A DNA stretch of 64,000 nucleotides from Terriglobales bacterium (GCA_025936825.1 JAICSO010000001.1:186001-250000), one strand, 5' to 3'; positions 35,921 through 44,868 are shown, counted from the first letter of the stretch. Notes: generated by a model from the sequence alone, not told the origin. Numbers and translations are program-made.

Positions 35921-37486
35921 CTACTGAATGGGAGTACGCGCGAACTCGCTGTGCTTCCTACTATAGAAGCGGTAGATACCCAACCCGATCAGCAGCCAGC
36001 CGAAGAAGCGCAGCCAAGTTAGGATCGGCAAGCCCGACATCAAGAGTCCGCAAAAAAGCACGCTCAGCACAGGAGCGACGATCCCGCCGGGCGCACGGAA
36101 GCCACGGTGCCGTCCGGGCTCGCGATACCGCAAGATGATCACCCCCAGCGACACCAGCACAAACGCGAAGAGGGTACCGATGTTGGAGAGATCGGAGAGG
36201 GTGCCGATATCGAGAATCCCGGCCGGAATTCCCACCACAAACCCCGCGATCCATGTCGCCGTCGACGGCGTCCTGAACTTCGGGTGAACGTAGCTGAACA
36301 GCTTGGGCAGCAGCCCATCTCGCGACATCGAGAACCACACTCGCGCCTGGCCCAGCTGGAACACTAGCAGGGACGAAATCATGCCCATCATCGCGCCGAA
36401 TAGGACTCCGAGGCGAATCCAGCGCAGCGAAGGCGAGCCGACGACTTCGCTCAGGTGCTTGATGCTGTTCACGACGGGCGCGGCGTCGTCGCGAACCGAT
36501 TCCCAAGGCACGAGCCCCGTGAGCACGACCGCCACCCCGATGTAGAGGATCGTGCAAACCACGAGCGTCGCAATAATCCCGATAGGCAGATCGCGCTGCG
36601 GATTGCGTGCTTCTTCGGCAGCGGTCGAAACCGAGTCAAATCCAATGTAAGTAAAGAAAATGATGGAGCCGCCAGTCAGGATTCCCGACCATCCCATCGG
36701 TGCGAACGGGTGCCACAGTTCGGGATGAATATAGTGCGCTCCGGCGATGATGAAGGCGAGGATCGCGGCAATCTTCAGGATCACCATTCCATTGTTCGCC
36801 TCCGCCGACTCGCGGATGCCGCGCACCAGCACCACGGTGAGGACCATCACGATCAGGAATGCCGGGATGTTAAAACCGAAATGGAGTCCAGGAGCGTACA
36901 GCATCTCGCCCTGCAACCCGGTCATGCCTGAGGGCAAATAGGCCGGCGAAACCCAACGTAGGCCAGGATGCCAGCCGAACCAGTCGAACATGTTGACCAA
37001 ATGTTGTGCGAACCCGACACTGACGGCCATGTTGCTGACCGCATATTCAAGGATCAGGTCCCAGCCGATGATCCATGCGATCAACTCCCCCATGGTCGCG
37101 TAGGTGTAGGTGTAGGCGCTTCCCGCGATCGGAATCATCGAGGCGAGTTCGGCATAGCAGAGCCCAGTAAACGCGCACACAATCGCCACCAGCACGAGCG
37201 AGAGGGCGAGCGCCGGGCCGGCGCCGGGGCGACCTGTGGTGGCCGTGTGCTTGATCAGGTAGTCGAGAAGCGGTGCGTTCAGGATTGACGAGCTGTCGAA
37301 CTTCTGGCCGGCAATAGCGGTGCCAATGACGGTGAAGATGCCGGAGCCAATGACTGCCCCGATGCCCAACGCCGTCAGCGAAACCGGGCCGAGGGTCTTC
37401 TTCAGACGTCTCTCGGCATGCTCCGAGTCTGCGATCAGCTTGTCGATGGACTTGCAGCAGAAGATCTGGCTCTTGCCCTCATTCAT
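35921..37486 (-). CDS. APC-family cationic amino-acid permease
   Basis: 521 residues, ~12-13 helices. The early segment LKKTLGPVSLTALGIGAVIG, then SGIFTVIGTAIAG, is the conserved helix-1 region of the CAT/APC family. SGSIIFFTYIGFD-like and STAAEEARNPQRDLPIGI motifs in helix 6-8 are also typical. It probably imports amino acids by proton-linked or exchange transport. The ATG at 37486 is preferred; a TTG at 37528 would add 14 polar residues. Confidence 0.9.
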   Translation of the reverse strand: MNEGKSQIFCCKSIDKLIADSEHAERRLKKTLGPVSLTALGIGAVIGSGIFTVIGTAIAGQKFDSSSILNAPLLDYLIKHTATTGRPGAGPALALSLVLVAIVCAFTGLCYAELASMIPIAGSAYTYTYATMGELIAWIIGWDLILEYAVSNMAVSVGFAQHLVNMFDWFGWHPGLRWVSPAYLPSGMTGLQGEMLYAPGLHFGFNIPAFLIVMVLTVVLVRGIRESAEANNGMVILKIAAILAFIIAGAHYIHPELWHPFAPMGWSGILTGGSIIFFTYIGFDSVSTAAEEARNPQRDLPIGIIATLVVCTILYIGVAVVLTGLVPWESVRDDAAPVVNSIKHLSEVVGSPSLRWIRLGVLFGAMMGMISSLLVFQLGQARVWFSMSRDGLLPKLFSYVHPKFRTPSTATWIAGFVVGIPAGILDIGTLSDLSNIGTLFAFVLVSLGVIILRYREPGRHRGFRAPGGIVAPVLSVLFCGLLMSGLPILTWLRFFGWLLIGLGIYRFYSRKHSEFARTPIQ

Positions 37487-37631
37487 AGTGGGCTCGGAAG
37501 CTTTGCTCGTGCTGGAAGATTGCGCCAATGCGCCTCATTTGCTGACAAATCCACGCTCAAAGACACTGGAAGGGCGAGCCTTTCGAGCCCGCCCCTTTGA
37601 CTGACGGCTGATGGTTGACCGCTGATGGGCT

Positions 37632-37793
37632 TTACCGCTTCGCCTGTCCGCGCGCCAATTTCTTTACTTTTGGCTTCTTCGATCCGCGCGCATACTCGCG
37701 GGGCTTCAAGGGTTTTTCGGCCTTGCGCTTCTTGCGCGACGCCCGTTTCGCTTTTTTGCGATCTTCTTTGCTCAGTGTGCTTGTGTTGGCCAT
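37632..37793 (-). CDS. Tiny, extremely basic protein
   Basis: 53 residues starting MANTSTLSKEDRKKAKRASR; about 40% Lys/Arg with no hydrophobic core. AAAGGA lies 4-6 bp before the ATG, and the frame ends with GQAKR* at 37632. Composition suggests an RNA- or ribosome-binding peptide (compare small ribosome-associated proteins), but no family is recognised. It is oriented with the permease gene downstream of it. Confidence 0.55.
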   Translation of the reverse strand: MANTSTLSKEDRKKAKRASRKKRKAEKPLKPREYARGSKKPKVKKLARGQAKR

Positions 37794-38138
37794 GAATCCT
37801 TTTCTTGATTTGGTAATTGGGAAAATTTGTAATTTGGTAATTTGAAAACCGAACGCGTCCGAGCGCTGTGCCAGAAAACCAGCGGCTGGAAGGCAAAGGC
37901 TTCTTAAATTACCAAATCACCCACTTACAAAATTAACAGATTTCCTCGTGCCGTCCGCATTCGACTCGCTACACTCGCTCAGGGCAGGCTCTACGGGACT
38001 TGGTCGCGTTTATCTTCTACCCAGGGCTTACGCCCTGGGCTAAGTTGTACCGCTCCTCCGGAGCTGGGACCGATCTGCTGGCGGGTGCTTCGCACCAGCA
38101 GAACCAGAACCGAACAACCGAAAGCTAAGAGCCAACAG
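37794..38138. other. Gene-free stretch of stacked palindromes
   Basis: From left to right: an AT-rich inverted word repeat (GATTTGGTAATT at 37808-37819, complement at 37907-37918); a CCCAGGGC/GCCCTGGG hairpin (38020-38039); a GCTCC/GGAGC hairpin (38052-38064); an imperfect CTGCTGG...CCAGCAG hairpin (38075-38102); and AGCTAAGAGCC words (38125-38150) running up to the uvrD stop. No gene. Confidence 0.7.
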
Positions 38139-40886
38139 CTAAGAGCCGACTCTCTCCAGCTGCGCATACTTCTCCACCAGCTTTTTCAGGCCGAAGCGAG
38201 GGAATTGTACCGTAATCTTGGCCTCCTCGCCGTCACCTTCGCGCTGGTAAACCGTGCCCTCGCCGTATTTCGGATGACGTACCTTCTGTCCTGGACGAAA
38301 GCCGCGCTTCCCCTTCGGCTCCTCGACCTGCACTTTGGGCAGGCTGAATTTCTTCCCTCGCGACGCGAAGAACTCGGCAATGTTGTCGATGGAGTTGTAT
38401 CTGGGGGCCTTAGTCGCTTGTGGCTGCTGCTCCTTCCACGACGCCGACTGATCTTCGTCCTCATAGTTGTAGTGGGGTTCGGACATTCCTGGCCGACCAG
38501 AGCGCGAGTCACTCCACGCGGGGGTGCCCCACTTCTCCCCGTTTTTAGGAGAAGTGGGGAAAGCATTCCTCTGGGCGCGAGATCTTCTCGTCGTGCCCAT
38601 CTCCTCCATCAACTCTGCCGGGACCTCTTCCAGAAACCGTGAGGGCACGCTCGCTTCTGGCATGTCAGTTCCATAGCGGCGGCGATAGACGGCACGTGTG
38701 ATGATCAGTTGATCCATGGCTCGCGTCATGCCGACGTAGCAGAGGCGCCGCTCTTCCTCGATGTCATCAGGATTGAGGAATGTTCGCGAGTGCGGGAAAA
38801 GCCCTTCTTCCAGCCCGCATAGAAACACCAGCGGAAACTCGAGTCCCTTTGCCGCATGCAGCGTCATCAAAGTGATCTGGGCGCGTTCGTCGTAAGCATC
38901 GGCGTCGCTGACCAGCGCCGCATGGTCGAGAAATTGATCGAGCGTTTCACCGCGGTCTTTGGAGTCCATTGCGGCGTTCACCAGTTCGCGGATGTTTTCC
39001 ACGCGCGAGTAGGCCTCTGGGGAATCCTCTTCTTCCAATATCTTGATATATCCGGTGCGGTCGATCAGGAACTTGAGAATCTCGGCGGTATTGGCGGCAT
39101 CTCCAGGAGCGCGAAAGCCTTCGACCGGCGCATCGGTCTTCTCATCGGCTTCGCTACCATCCGAAGAGCCTCCGGCCAGATCGGCAGGATCGAATGCTGC
39201 CTCCTCGCTACTCTGGTCTGAACCATCAGCCTGCACTGAGCTCTCCGCACGGATTTCGTGGTGCCCGCCAAAATCGAAAGCTGAGGGATCGAAGTCCGTT
39301 TCATCTTCGGGCGCAGCGTCGTCTTGCGCGCGCGAGGGCGCCCGTGCCTCCACGTCATCGCGTAACGACAGCCGCCCTCGGCTGTCCTGCGGAGGATCAC
39401 TCCGCTCCTCCGCACTCTCCGTTAACCTCTCCGCATAAGTTCCCGCCGCCATCGCCCGCGCATCTTCGATCAGATCGCGAAACGATTTCAATGCCTGCAG
39501 GGCCCGGCCCGGCAAAAGATTTCGCTGAATGGCCTCGCCCATCGCTCCCCACAACGACAGCCCAGTTTCCAGCGCCAACCGCTCCACAACTTCCATCGTG
39601 GTCTTGCCAATCCCGCGTGGAGGCGTATTAATCACGCGCATCAGCGAAACCGAGTCATCCGGATTGTGAATGACCTTCAAATACGAAATCAGATCTTTGA
39701 TTTCCGCTCGCTCGTAAAACGAAAATCCGCCCACCACGTGATACTTCAGCTGATACCGACGCATTGCCTCTTCAAACAGTCGCGACTGCGAGTTCGTGCG
39801 ATACAGCACCGCCGCCTTGGGATCTTCGCCGCGTTCCGTTGCCTCGCGGACGTACTTGGCAATCGAGTCAGCCGCGAATAGGGCCTCATTCTCGCCATCC
39901 GGCGCTTCATAAAAACCGACTTTCGTGCCGCCCTGGCGAGAGGTCCAAAGATTCTTTCCTTTGCGGCGCACGTTGTTTGCCACCACCGCAGAGGCGGCCT
40001 GCAGAATGTTCTGCGTAGAGCGGTAGTTCTGTTCCAGGCGAACGATCTTCGCTTCAGGGAAGTCTTGCTCGAACTCAAGAATGTTGCGGATGTCTGCCCC
40101 GCGCCAAGAATAGATCGACTGATCTTCATCGCCAACGGCGCACACGTTGTGGCGATCCCCGGCCAGCAGTCGCATCAGTTCGTACTGCGGCCGGTTGGTG
40201 TCCTGATATTCGTCCACCAGGATGTATTGAAACTTGCGGTTGTAGTACTCGCGAACGTGCGCCGCCGATTTCAGCAGCCGCACAGCTTCGAGCAGCAGGT
40301 CATCAAAATCGAGAGCGTTCGCCTTGCGCAGTTCTTTCTTGTACTCCTCGTAGATGTGCGCGATGCGCTCGGTCTTCGGATCCGCCGAGTTGAGATAGAC
40401 CTCCTGCGGATCGAGCATGTGGTTCTTCGCCCACGAAATGTGCGATAGCACCGCCCGCGGCGTGAGTTCCTTGTCGTCGATTCCCAGCCGCTTCATGATC
40501 GACTTCGTCACCTGCTGCTGGTCGGTTTCGTCGTAGATGACAAAGCTCTTGGTGTGTCCGATCGGCGGCTGCCCAGGCAGGGACGACGGAATGCGCAGAG
40601 CCTCGATGTCCCGCCGCAGCATGCGCACGCAAAATGAGTGAAAAGTCGATATCACCGGTTTCGCAATCGTCGAGCCACCAACAATCTTCTCGACGCGCTC
40701 GGCCATCTCGGCGGCAGCTTTGTTGGTGAACGTGACCGCCAGAATCGACTCCGGCATCGCCCCAATGTGCTCGACCAAATAAGCAATGCGGTAGGTGATC
40801 ACGCGCGTCTTGCCGCTCCCTGCGCCGGCAAGGATCAACACTGGCCCGTCGACGGTCTCGACCGCCTCGCGCTGCTGCGGATTCAA
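38139..40886 (-). CDS. uvrD: UvrD/PcrA-type superfamily 1 DNA helicase
   Basis: 915 residues, 3'-5' helicase for nucleotide-excision and mismatch repair. Motifs: Q-motif LNPQQREAV at the start, Walker A GAGSGKT, motif Ia AVTFTNKAA, motif II VDEYQDTN, QNYRSTQNI, VHTLHAAKGLE-like LMTLHAAKGLE and YVGMTRA. An acidic low-complexity insertion (~500-600) and a C-terminal linker are unusual; the linker encodes two dispersed DNA palindromes. The C-terminal Tudor-like tail (GQKVRHPKYGEGTVY) contacts RNA polymerase in PcrA. The annotated TTG at 40886 cuts the family N-terminus; a CTG at 40904 with GGAGCGG upstream would give MSFLSQLNPQQ. Confidence 0.95.
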   Translation of the reverse strand: MNPQQREAVETVDGPVLILAGAGSGKTRVITYRIAYLVEHIGAMPESILAVTFTNKAAAEMAERVEKIVGGSTIAKPVISTFHSFCVRMLRRDIEALRIPSSLPGQPPIGHTKSFVIYDETDQQQVTKSIMKRLGIDDKELTPRAVLSHISWAKNHMLDPQEVYLNSADPKTERIAHIYEEYKKELRKANALDFDDLLLEAVRLLKSAAHVREYYNRKFQYILVDEYQDTNRPQYELMRLLAGDRHNVCAVGDEDQSIYSWRGADIRNILEFEQDFPEAKIVRLEQNYRSTQNILQAASAVVANNVRRKGKNLWTSRQGGTKVGFYEAPDGENEALFAADSIAKYVREATERGEDPKAAVLYRTNSQSRLFEEAMRRYQLKYHVVGGFSFYERAEIKDLISYLKVIHNPDDSVSLMRVINTPPRGIGKTTMEVVERLALETGLSLWGAMGEAIQRNLLPGRALQALKSFRDLIEDARAMAAGTYAERLTESAEERSDPPQDSRGRLSLRDDVEARAPSRAQDDAAPEDETDFDPSAFDFGGHHEIRAESSVQADGSDQSSEEAAFDPADLAGGSSDGSEADEKTDAPVEGFRAPGDAANTAEILKFLIDRTGYIKILEEEDSPEAYSRVENIRELVNAAMDSKDRGETLDQFLDHAALVSDADAYDERAQITLMTLHAAKGLEFPLVFLCGLEEGLFPHSRTFLNPDDIEEERRLCYVGMTRAMDQLIITRAVYRRRYGTDMPEASVPSRFLEEVPAELMEEMGTTRRSRAQRNAFPTSPKNGEKWGTPAWSDSRSGRPGMSEPHYNYEDEDQSASWKEQQPQATKAPRYNSIDNIAEFFASRGKKFSLPKVQVEEPKGKRGFRPGQKVRHPKYGEGTVYQREGDGEEAKITVQFPRFGLKKLVEKYAQLERVGS
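38475..38559. repeat. Two dispersed palindromes inside the uvrD coding region
   Basis: 38527-38538 (CCCCACTTCTCC) and 38548-38559 are a perfect 12-bp inverted pair with a 9-nt loop. 38475-38498 (GGTTCGGACATTCC, then TGGCCGACC) is a diverged copy of the GGTCGGACA palindrome seen at 34444 and 42226. Both lie in frame in the linker before the C-terminal Tudor-like domain and are translated as Gly/Pro/Ser/Lys-rich sequence. Confidence 0.8.
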
Positions 40887-41018
40887 TTGTGAGAGAAACG
40901 ACAGGGAAACCGCTCCAGAACTCCGGGATCAGAACTTCGCTGATTCGATTCTACAGGAGCGTTCTTTATTGCCAGCGCGGGAAACGACGGGCACAGATCA
41001 TGCTTCAGATCAGACTTC

Positions 41019-41663
41019 TCAGGCAATTTGCTTTTGTTGTTTTTCACGCAGCGTGCGGAAAGTGATTGAATATCGCAGGGAATCTTGTGCTGGAATGCTG
41101 TGCTGCCATTGCCAGCGGACTGCTCCCTGGAGCATGTAGATCGAGCGAGGCTGCAGCTTCACCGAAATGATCTTCCCTGGCTTGTTGTACGGCTTAAACC
41201 GCATCCTGGCTGCGGCCAGCAGGGAAATTCCAATCACGATCCCGAACTGCGGGGCGTCACGGTGCCAGCCAATCGGCGCACCAGGCGGGTACTCCAGGAT
41301 CAGGCCTTCGGCGAGTTCATCCGCCGCGATGTGGGCAAATTCCGCCGCGCGCTGACGCACAGCGAACAGAAATTGCGGCAACGGTTTGGTGGGATTCGCC
41401 CGTCGCCGGCTGAAGTCGTATTCCAATCCATACTCGACCCTTCGCCGTTTCGCACGGTACCCCTGGAAATCGAAAGCGTCGAATGTCTCGTGTTCGATAT
41501 TGCGAAGAAGATCGGCCTCTTCCTTGGAACTCAAGAAGTTCGGTTGGTAAACGAATCCTTCTGGAAGGACCGGCTCCGTCGAGAATAGATTTCCCTGGCC
41601 CACAACAGTGTTGGACTGCAGCTTGAACCGGCAGGTTGCAGCGTGACGCCCTGCTGAGGACAT
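41019..41663 (-). CDS. alkB: AlkB-family 2-oxoglutarate/Fe(II) dioxygenase
   Basis: 214 residues from the ATG at 41663. It oxidatively demethylates alkylated bases. FVYQPNFLSSKEEADLL opens the fold, and IGWHRDAPQFG carries the Fe-binding HxD. The distal His and substrate Args lie in RWQWQHSIP and LRYSITFRT. The size matches short bacterial AlkB homologues of the ALKBH2/AlkB-like group. The frame is open upstream of 41663, but that would overlap the divergent CMD gene at 41734. Confidence 0.9.
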   Translation of the reverse strand: MSSAGRHAATCRFKLQSNTVVGQGNLFSTEPVLPEGFVYQPNFLSSKEEADLLRNIEHETFDAFDFQGYRAKRRRVEYGLEYDFSRRRANPTKPLPQFLFAVRQRAAEFAHIAADELAEGLILEYPPGAPIGWHRDAPQFGIVIGISLLAAARMRFKPYNKPGKIISVKLQPRSIYMLQGAVRWQWQHSIPAQDSLRYSITFRTLREKQQKQIA

Positions 41664-41733
41664 TTTCCACACCCGCTCAGAATCCAATCGCGACCCGCGA
41701 GAATCCAAAAGGCAAAATGCAACTGGAGGACAT

Positions 41734-42216
41734 ATGAAACCGCGCATTGAGGGCGCCAAAGTTGCTCCTGGCGCATACCACGCCATGCTGGGGCTGGAAC
41801 GTTACCTGCACGAGTCCGGACTCGAAATCCCGCTGCTTCATCTCATCAAGTTGCGCGCCTCGCAGATTAACGGCTGTGCGTATTGCATCGACATGCACTG
41901 GAAGGACCTGCGCGCGATTGGCGAGAACGAGCAGCGCCTGTATGGACTCGATGCCTGGCGCGAGTCCCCGTACTACACCGATCGCGAACGCGCGGCCTTA
42001 GCTTGGACGGAAGCGGTTACCCTGATTAGTGACGGCCATGTGGACGACGCAGTGTACGAAGAGGTTCGTCCACACTTCAGCGAGAAAGAACTCGCCGATC
42101 TGACTTTTGCAATTGCGACCATCAACGCCTGGAACCGACTTGCAATCTCCCTTCGTGCCGAAGCAGGTACGTATCAGCCCGCGGCGAGGGCACAGGAAGT
42201 AAAGAAGACTGCGTGA
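41734..42216 (+). CDS. Carboxymuconolactone decarboxylase/AhpD-family protein
   Basis: 160 residues; GGAGGACAT directly precedes the ATG. The CxxC-x3-H site is CAYCIDMH (~47-54), the redox motif of AhpD-like peroxidase partners. KLRASQINGCAYCIDMHWKD and the downstream LAWTEAVTLIS helix are typical of the alkylhydroperoxidase-like subgroup. It probably has a peroxide-stress or small-molecule redox role. It is divergent from alkB with a 70-bp gap. Confidence 0.93.
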   Translation: MKPRIEGAKVAPGAYHAMLGLERYLHESGLEIPLLHLIKLRASQINGCAYCIDMHWKDLRAIGENEQRLYGLDAWRESPYYTDRERAALAWTEAVTLISDGHVDDAVYEEVRPHFSEKELADLTFAIATINAWNRLAISLRAEAGTYQPAARAQEVKKTA

Positions 42217-42225
42217 GTTCGTGTG

Positions 42226-42248
42226 GGTCGGACATTCGTGTCCAACCT
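42226..42248. repeat. Dispersed GGTCGGACA palindrome, diverged copy
   Basis: GGTCGGACATTCGTGTCC followed by AACC; one mismatch from the perfect copy at 34444-34465. It lies between two convergent genes. Confidence 0.7.
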
Positions 42249-42254
42249 CCGCGA

Positions 42255-42701
42255 TCAGTCGTGCATTCCAATCTGCTCCAGGTGATGCACAAGATGTCGC
42301 ACATAGTCTTTGGCAAGGAACTCGAGTGTCACCGCTTCTGCTGTGCCGATACGGCAAGGCGTGTTGATCTTGGCCGCTGGTAATCGAGCAATGACATGCG
42401 CGAGGTAGCGGTTGTAGGCGGCCCACAGAGATACGAGAACTTTCCAGTCCGCATCGTTGGGTGCCTGCACGCGCACGCATCCGTTCTGGTCGTAGCCGGG
42501 GAACTCCAGCGAATCCTGCAGCGAAGCACGCACGAAGCGCTGATGATTGTTGGAAGCCGAATCAATGAGGTGTCCGACGACCTCCTTGCGTGACCAGGCG
42601 CCAGGGCGAAGCGGCACAGAAACCTCTGCCTCGGTCATTGCCGCCAGGCAGGGCTCGGTCGAATAGATGATCGACAATAACTTCGTAGATAATGCTTGCA
42701 T
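42255..42701 (-). CDS. DinB-family protein (first of three)
   Basis: 148 residues, four-helix bundle. The metal-binding His are in VVGHLIDSASNNHQR (~43) and VRHLVHHLEQIG (~135). DinB/DUF664-like proteins include bacillithiol-type thiol transferases and damage-induced proteins; the substrate is unknown. WSRKEVVGHLIDSASN is a strong subfamily marker. It is convergent with the CMD gene. Confidence 0.88.
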   Translation of the reverse strand: MQALSTKLLSIIYSTEPCLAAMTEAEVSVPLRPGAWSRKEVVGHLIDSASNNHQRFVRASLQDSLEFPGYDQNGCVRVQAPNDADWKVLVSLWAAYNRYLAHVIARLPAAKINTPCRIGTAEAVTLEFLAKDYVRHLVHHLEQIGMHD

Positions 42702-42755
42702 GTTCTTCCTCGTTTTCGCATTTTATCCATCTCATCCGACCTTGCGCCGATGGCA

Positions 42756-42802
42756 TTTAAGCTGGAAGCTAAGAGCTAAGAGCTGAAAGCCAAGAGCCAA
42801 GA
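42756..42802. repeat. Direct word repeat (GCTAAGAGC)
   Basis: Four successive variants of GCTAAGAGCTAAGAGC / GCCAAGAGCC immediately upstream of the next DinB gene. The word is shared with 27134-27206 and 38125-38150. An inverted arm is not obvious here. Confidence 0.6.
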
Positions 42803-42810
42803 GCTTCGTT

Positions 42811-43413
42811 ATGCCCTATCTTTTTCTTGTCGAAACCTACGGCACCGAGCGGATCAAGGTGCTCAGCGTGTGGAGCGAGTTCCGCGACGAAGACATGCCG
42901 GTGCGGCCGCACCCCACCGACACTCGCGGACGCAGCGTCCACGAGCACATGGTGCACCAGTGCGCGGGCGAGGACCTGTGGTTCCGCAACATGCTCGGCA
43001 TCGATGTGCAGGCGCCTCCGCTGCCGCAGCAGGAAACGCGGCTGGAGTTCATCCGGCGCTACGCCGAAGATAGCGGCAAGCGGTTGGCCGCGCTGGAGCA
43101 GAAGGACGGCGCCTGGTGGGAAGAGGAGACGAGCTTTTTCGACGTGCGGCGCGCGCGGGCGTGGATCATGACCCGGCGGCTGTGTCACACCTCGCATCAT
43201 CGCGGCCAGCAGATGGCCATGCTGCGCATGCTCGGACGCTCCCTGCACAGCAACTACGGTCCCACGGCCGACACCGGTGGCCTCATGCAGAACCACGCGC
43301 CGACAATTTACGCGTATCCGCACTTAGCCGCCCTGCTTGACGGCGAAGCCTTTGGACGCGCAAAGGCGCAGTTACCCGGAGCGGAAGGGAAGAAGGTGAC
43401 GGAGAGAGGATAG
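42811..43413 (+). CDS. DinB-family protein (second of three)
   Basis: 200 residues. His ligands in VHEHMVHQCAGEDLWF (~45) and CHTSHHRGQQMAMLRMLGR (~130) are typical DinB metal sites. The C-terminal part (HSNYGPTADTGGLMQN) is characteristic of a subgroup with an extra tail. Codon use is unusually G+C-rich at third positions compared with neighbours, suggesting strong selection or a different history. It has only weak similarity to the other two DinB proteins here. Confidence 0.88.
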   Translation: MPYLFLVETYGTERIKVLSVWSEFRDEDMPVRPHPTDTRGRSVHEHMVHQCAGEDLWFRNMLGIDVQAPPLPQQETRLEFIRRYAEDSGKRLAALEQKDGAWWEEETSFFDVRRARAWIMTRRLCHTSHHRGQQMAMLRMLGRSLHSNYGPTADTGGLMQNHAPTIYAYPHLAALLDGEAFGRAKAQLPGAEGKKVTERG

Positions 43414-43449
43414 GGCTCTGGCCGCGTCGGAGTCGCGGGCACGCTTGTG

Positions 43450-43833
43450 CTATCGCGCGTAGTCGCTGTAAACCCGCTGCAGCTCAGTTATCCAGCAGAT
43501 GTCGGGATCGGAAGTATCCCTCCCGAGGTGCTTCGCTAACCTAAAAAAACCATTACCTGGTTTGCAATCCCCGCCTGCGTGGACAACAAGTACCGTGATC
43601 ATTCCTCTTCCCGCGATGTCGGCTTCCCAAGAGAGTTGGCCCAAGAAGTGTCGGAAGTCATCTCCGTGGGGGTCAAAGCGAACCGAGCTTATTCGTCGGG
43701 CCAACTCTCCATAGCTGATCGTGCTTTGGGCCCTTGCGGTATCCATGAGGACGGCTTGCGCTTCTTCCTTCGCTTTTCCCCAATCTTTGACGTCGTGGCC
43801 AAAAGTGCTGTCCAATAAGTTCTCGGTAATCAT
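43450..43833 (-). CDS. Hypothetical accessory-region protein
   Basis: 127 residues, no signal peptide. STISYGELARRISSVRFDPH reads like a winged-helix segment; GMITVLVVHAGGDCKPGNGF is followed by FFRLAKHLGRDT. This pattern is one I associate with a recurrent hypothetical family of genomic islands, but I cannot name it. It sits beside the DUF5131-TcmP pair and is transcribed divergently from it, 147 bp apart, so all three may belong to one acquired block. Confidence 0.65.
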   Translation of the reverse strand: MITENLLDSTFGHDVKDWGKAKEEAQAVLMDTARAQSTISYGELARRISSVRFDPHGDDFRHFLGQLSWEADIAGRGMITVLVVHAGGDCKPGNGFFRLAKHLGRDTSDPDICWITELQRVYSDYAR

Positions 43834-43980
43834 GCCTGCTCTCCGTTGGAAGCCTATTCTGTTGCGTTCGGCTTTTCAATGGTTGTATTTCGGTAGGTCT
43901 GCCAACATTCGTAGGCGAATAAACGGCGAACACGTGCTACGATGATTGCTCAGTCTTTTGCAATGTTCTACCTAGGCTAA

Positions 43981-44868
43981 ATGGCGACGAAGACCAAAAT
44001 CGAATGGACGGATGCAACATGGAACCCAGTCCGTGGTTGCACGAAAATCAGTCCGGGTTGTAAGCATTGCTACGCCGAAGCTTTTGCGGAGAGGTTTCGC
44101 GGAGTGAAGGGCCACCCATACGAGCACGGTTTTGATCTCAGGCTGGTGCCGGGAAAGATCTTTGAACCATTTTCGTGGACTAGTCCAAGTATGGTCTTTG
44201 TGAACTCCATGAGCGACCTGTTTCATCAGGACGTTCCCGACGAGTACATCATCGAGATCGTACGGGTCATGATGAATGCGAACTGGCACACCTACCAGGT
44301 ACTAACGAAGCGTTCTGAACGACTCATGGCAATGCTCAATGGTTCCCTCCGATTTGCGACGAGCACAGAGCACATTTGGTGGGGCGTCAGTGTTGAGGAT
44401 ACTAAGTACGGCAAACCGAGAATCGATCACTTACGACAAACTCCGGCCCAAATTAAGTTCTTATCTGTTGAGCCCCTCTTAGAAGACTTGGAGTTTGTTG
44501 ATCTTTCTGATATTGATTGGGTCATAGTTGGAGGCGAAAGCGGTCCGGGCGCGCGACCCATGAAAGAGGAGTGGGTTCGCAACTTACTCCGCTGCTGTCG
44601 TCATTACAAGGTTCCGTTCTTCTTCAAGCAATGGGGTGGAGTTCAGAAGAAGAAGACAGGACGGCAACTCGAGGGCCAGACGTACGATGAGTTCCCGTTC
44701 ACAGCGAGGGAAGCAATACCTGATAGGGTAGTAAGACGACAGCTCGCCTCAGATCTGGAGGCACAATTTAAGGCGAATGAAGCCCTCAAGTTCGTCTGGG
44801 GAGCAGCTGGTTCCTCCCCTCTTTCCCGAATTACCGCTCAACGCTCAAGGCAAGTCCCGTCGCTATAA
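43981..44868 (+). CDS. DUF5131/phage Gp37-Gp68-type three-Cys protein
   Basis: 295 residues. The N-terminus IEWTDATWNPVRGCTKISPG continues to KHCYAE: three Cys (20, 27, 30) in a radical-SAM-like C-x6-C-x2-C cluster. Downstream motifs TYQVLTKRSERL, WWGVSVEDTKYG and VGGESGPGARPM are typical of the family. The activity is unproven; an Fe-S enzyme acting on nucleic acid or a small molecule is inferred. Its last 92 bp overlap the start of tcmP in another frame, so the pair is translationally linked. Base composition is lower in GC than the flanks. Confidence 0.92.
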   Translation: MATKTKIEWTDATWNPVRGCTKISPGCKHCYAEAFAERFRGVKGHPYEHGFDLRLVPGKIFEPFSWTSPSMVFVNSMSDLFHQDVPDEYIIEIVRVMMNANWHTYQVLTKRSERLMAMLNGSLRFATSTEHIWWGVSVEDTKYGKPRIDHLRQTPAQIKFLSVEPLLEDLEFVDLSDIDWVIVGGESGPGARPMKEEWVRNLLRCCRHYKVPFFFKQWGGVQKKKTGRQLEGQTYDEFPFTAREAIPDRVVRRQLASDLEAQFKANEALKFVWGAAGSSPLSRITAQRSRQVPSL

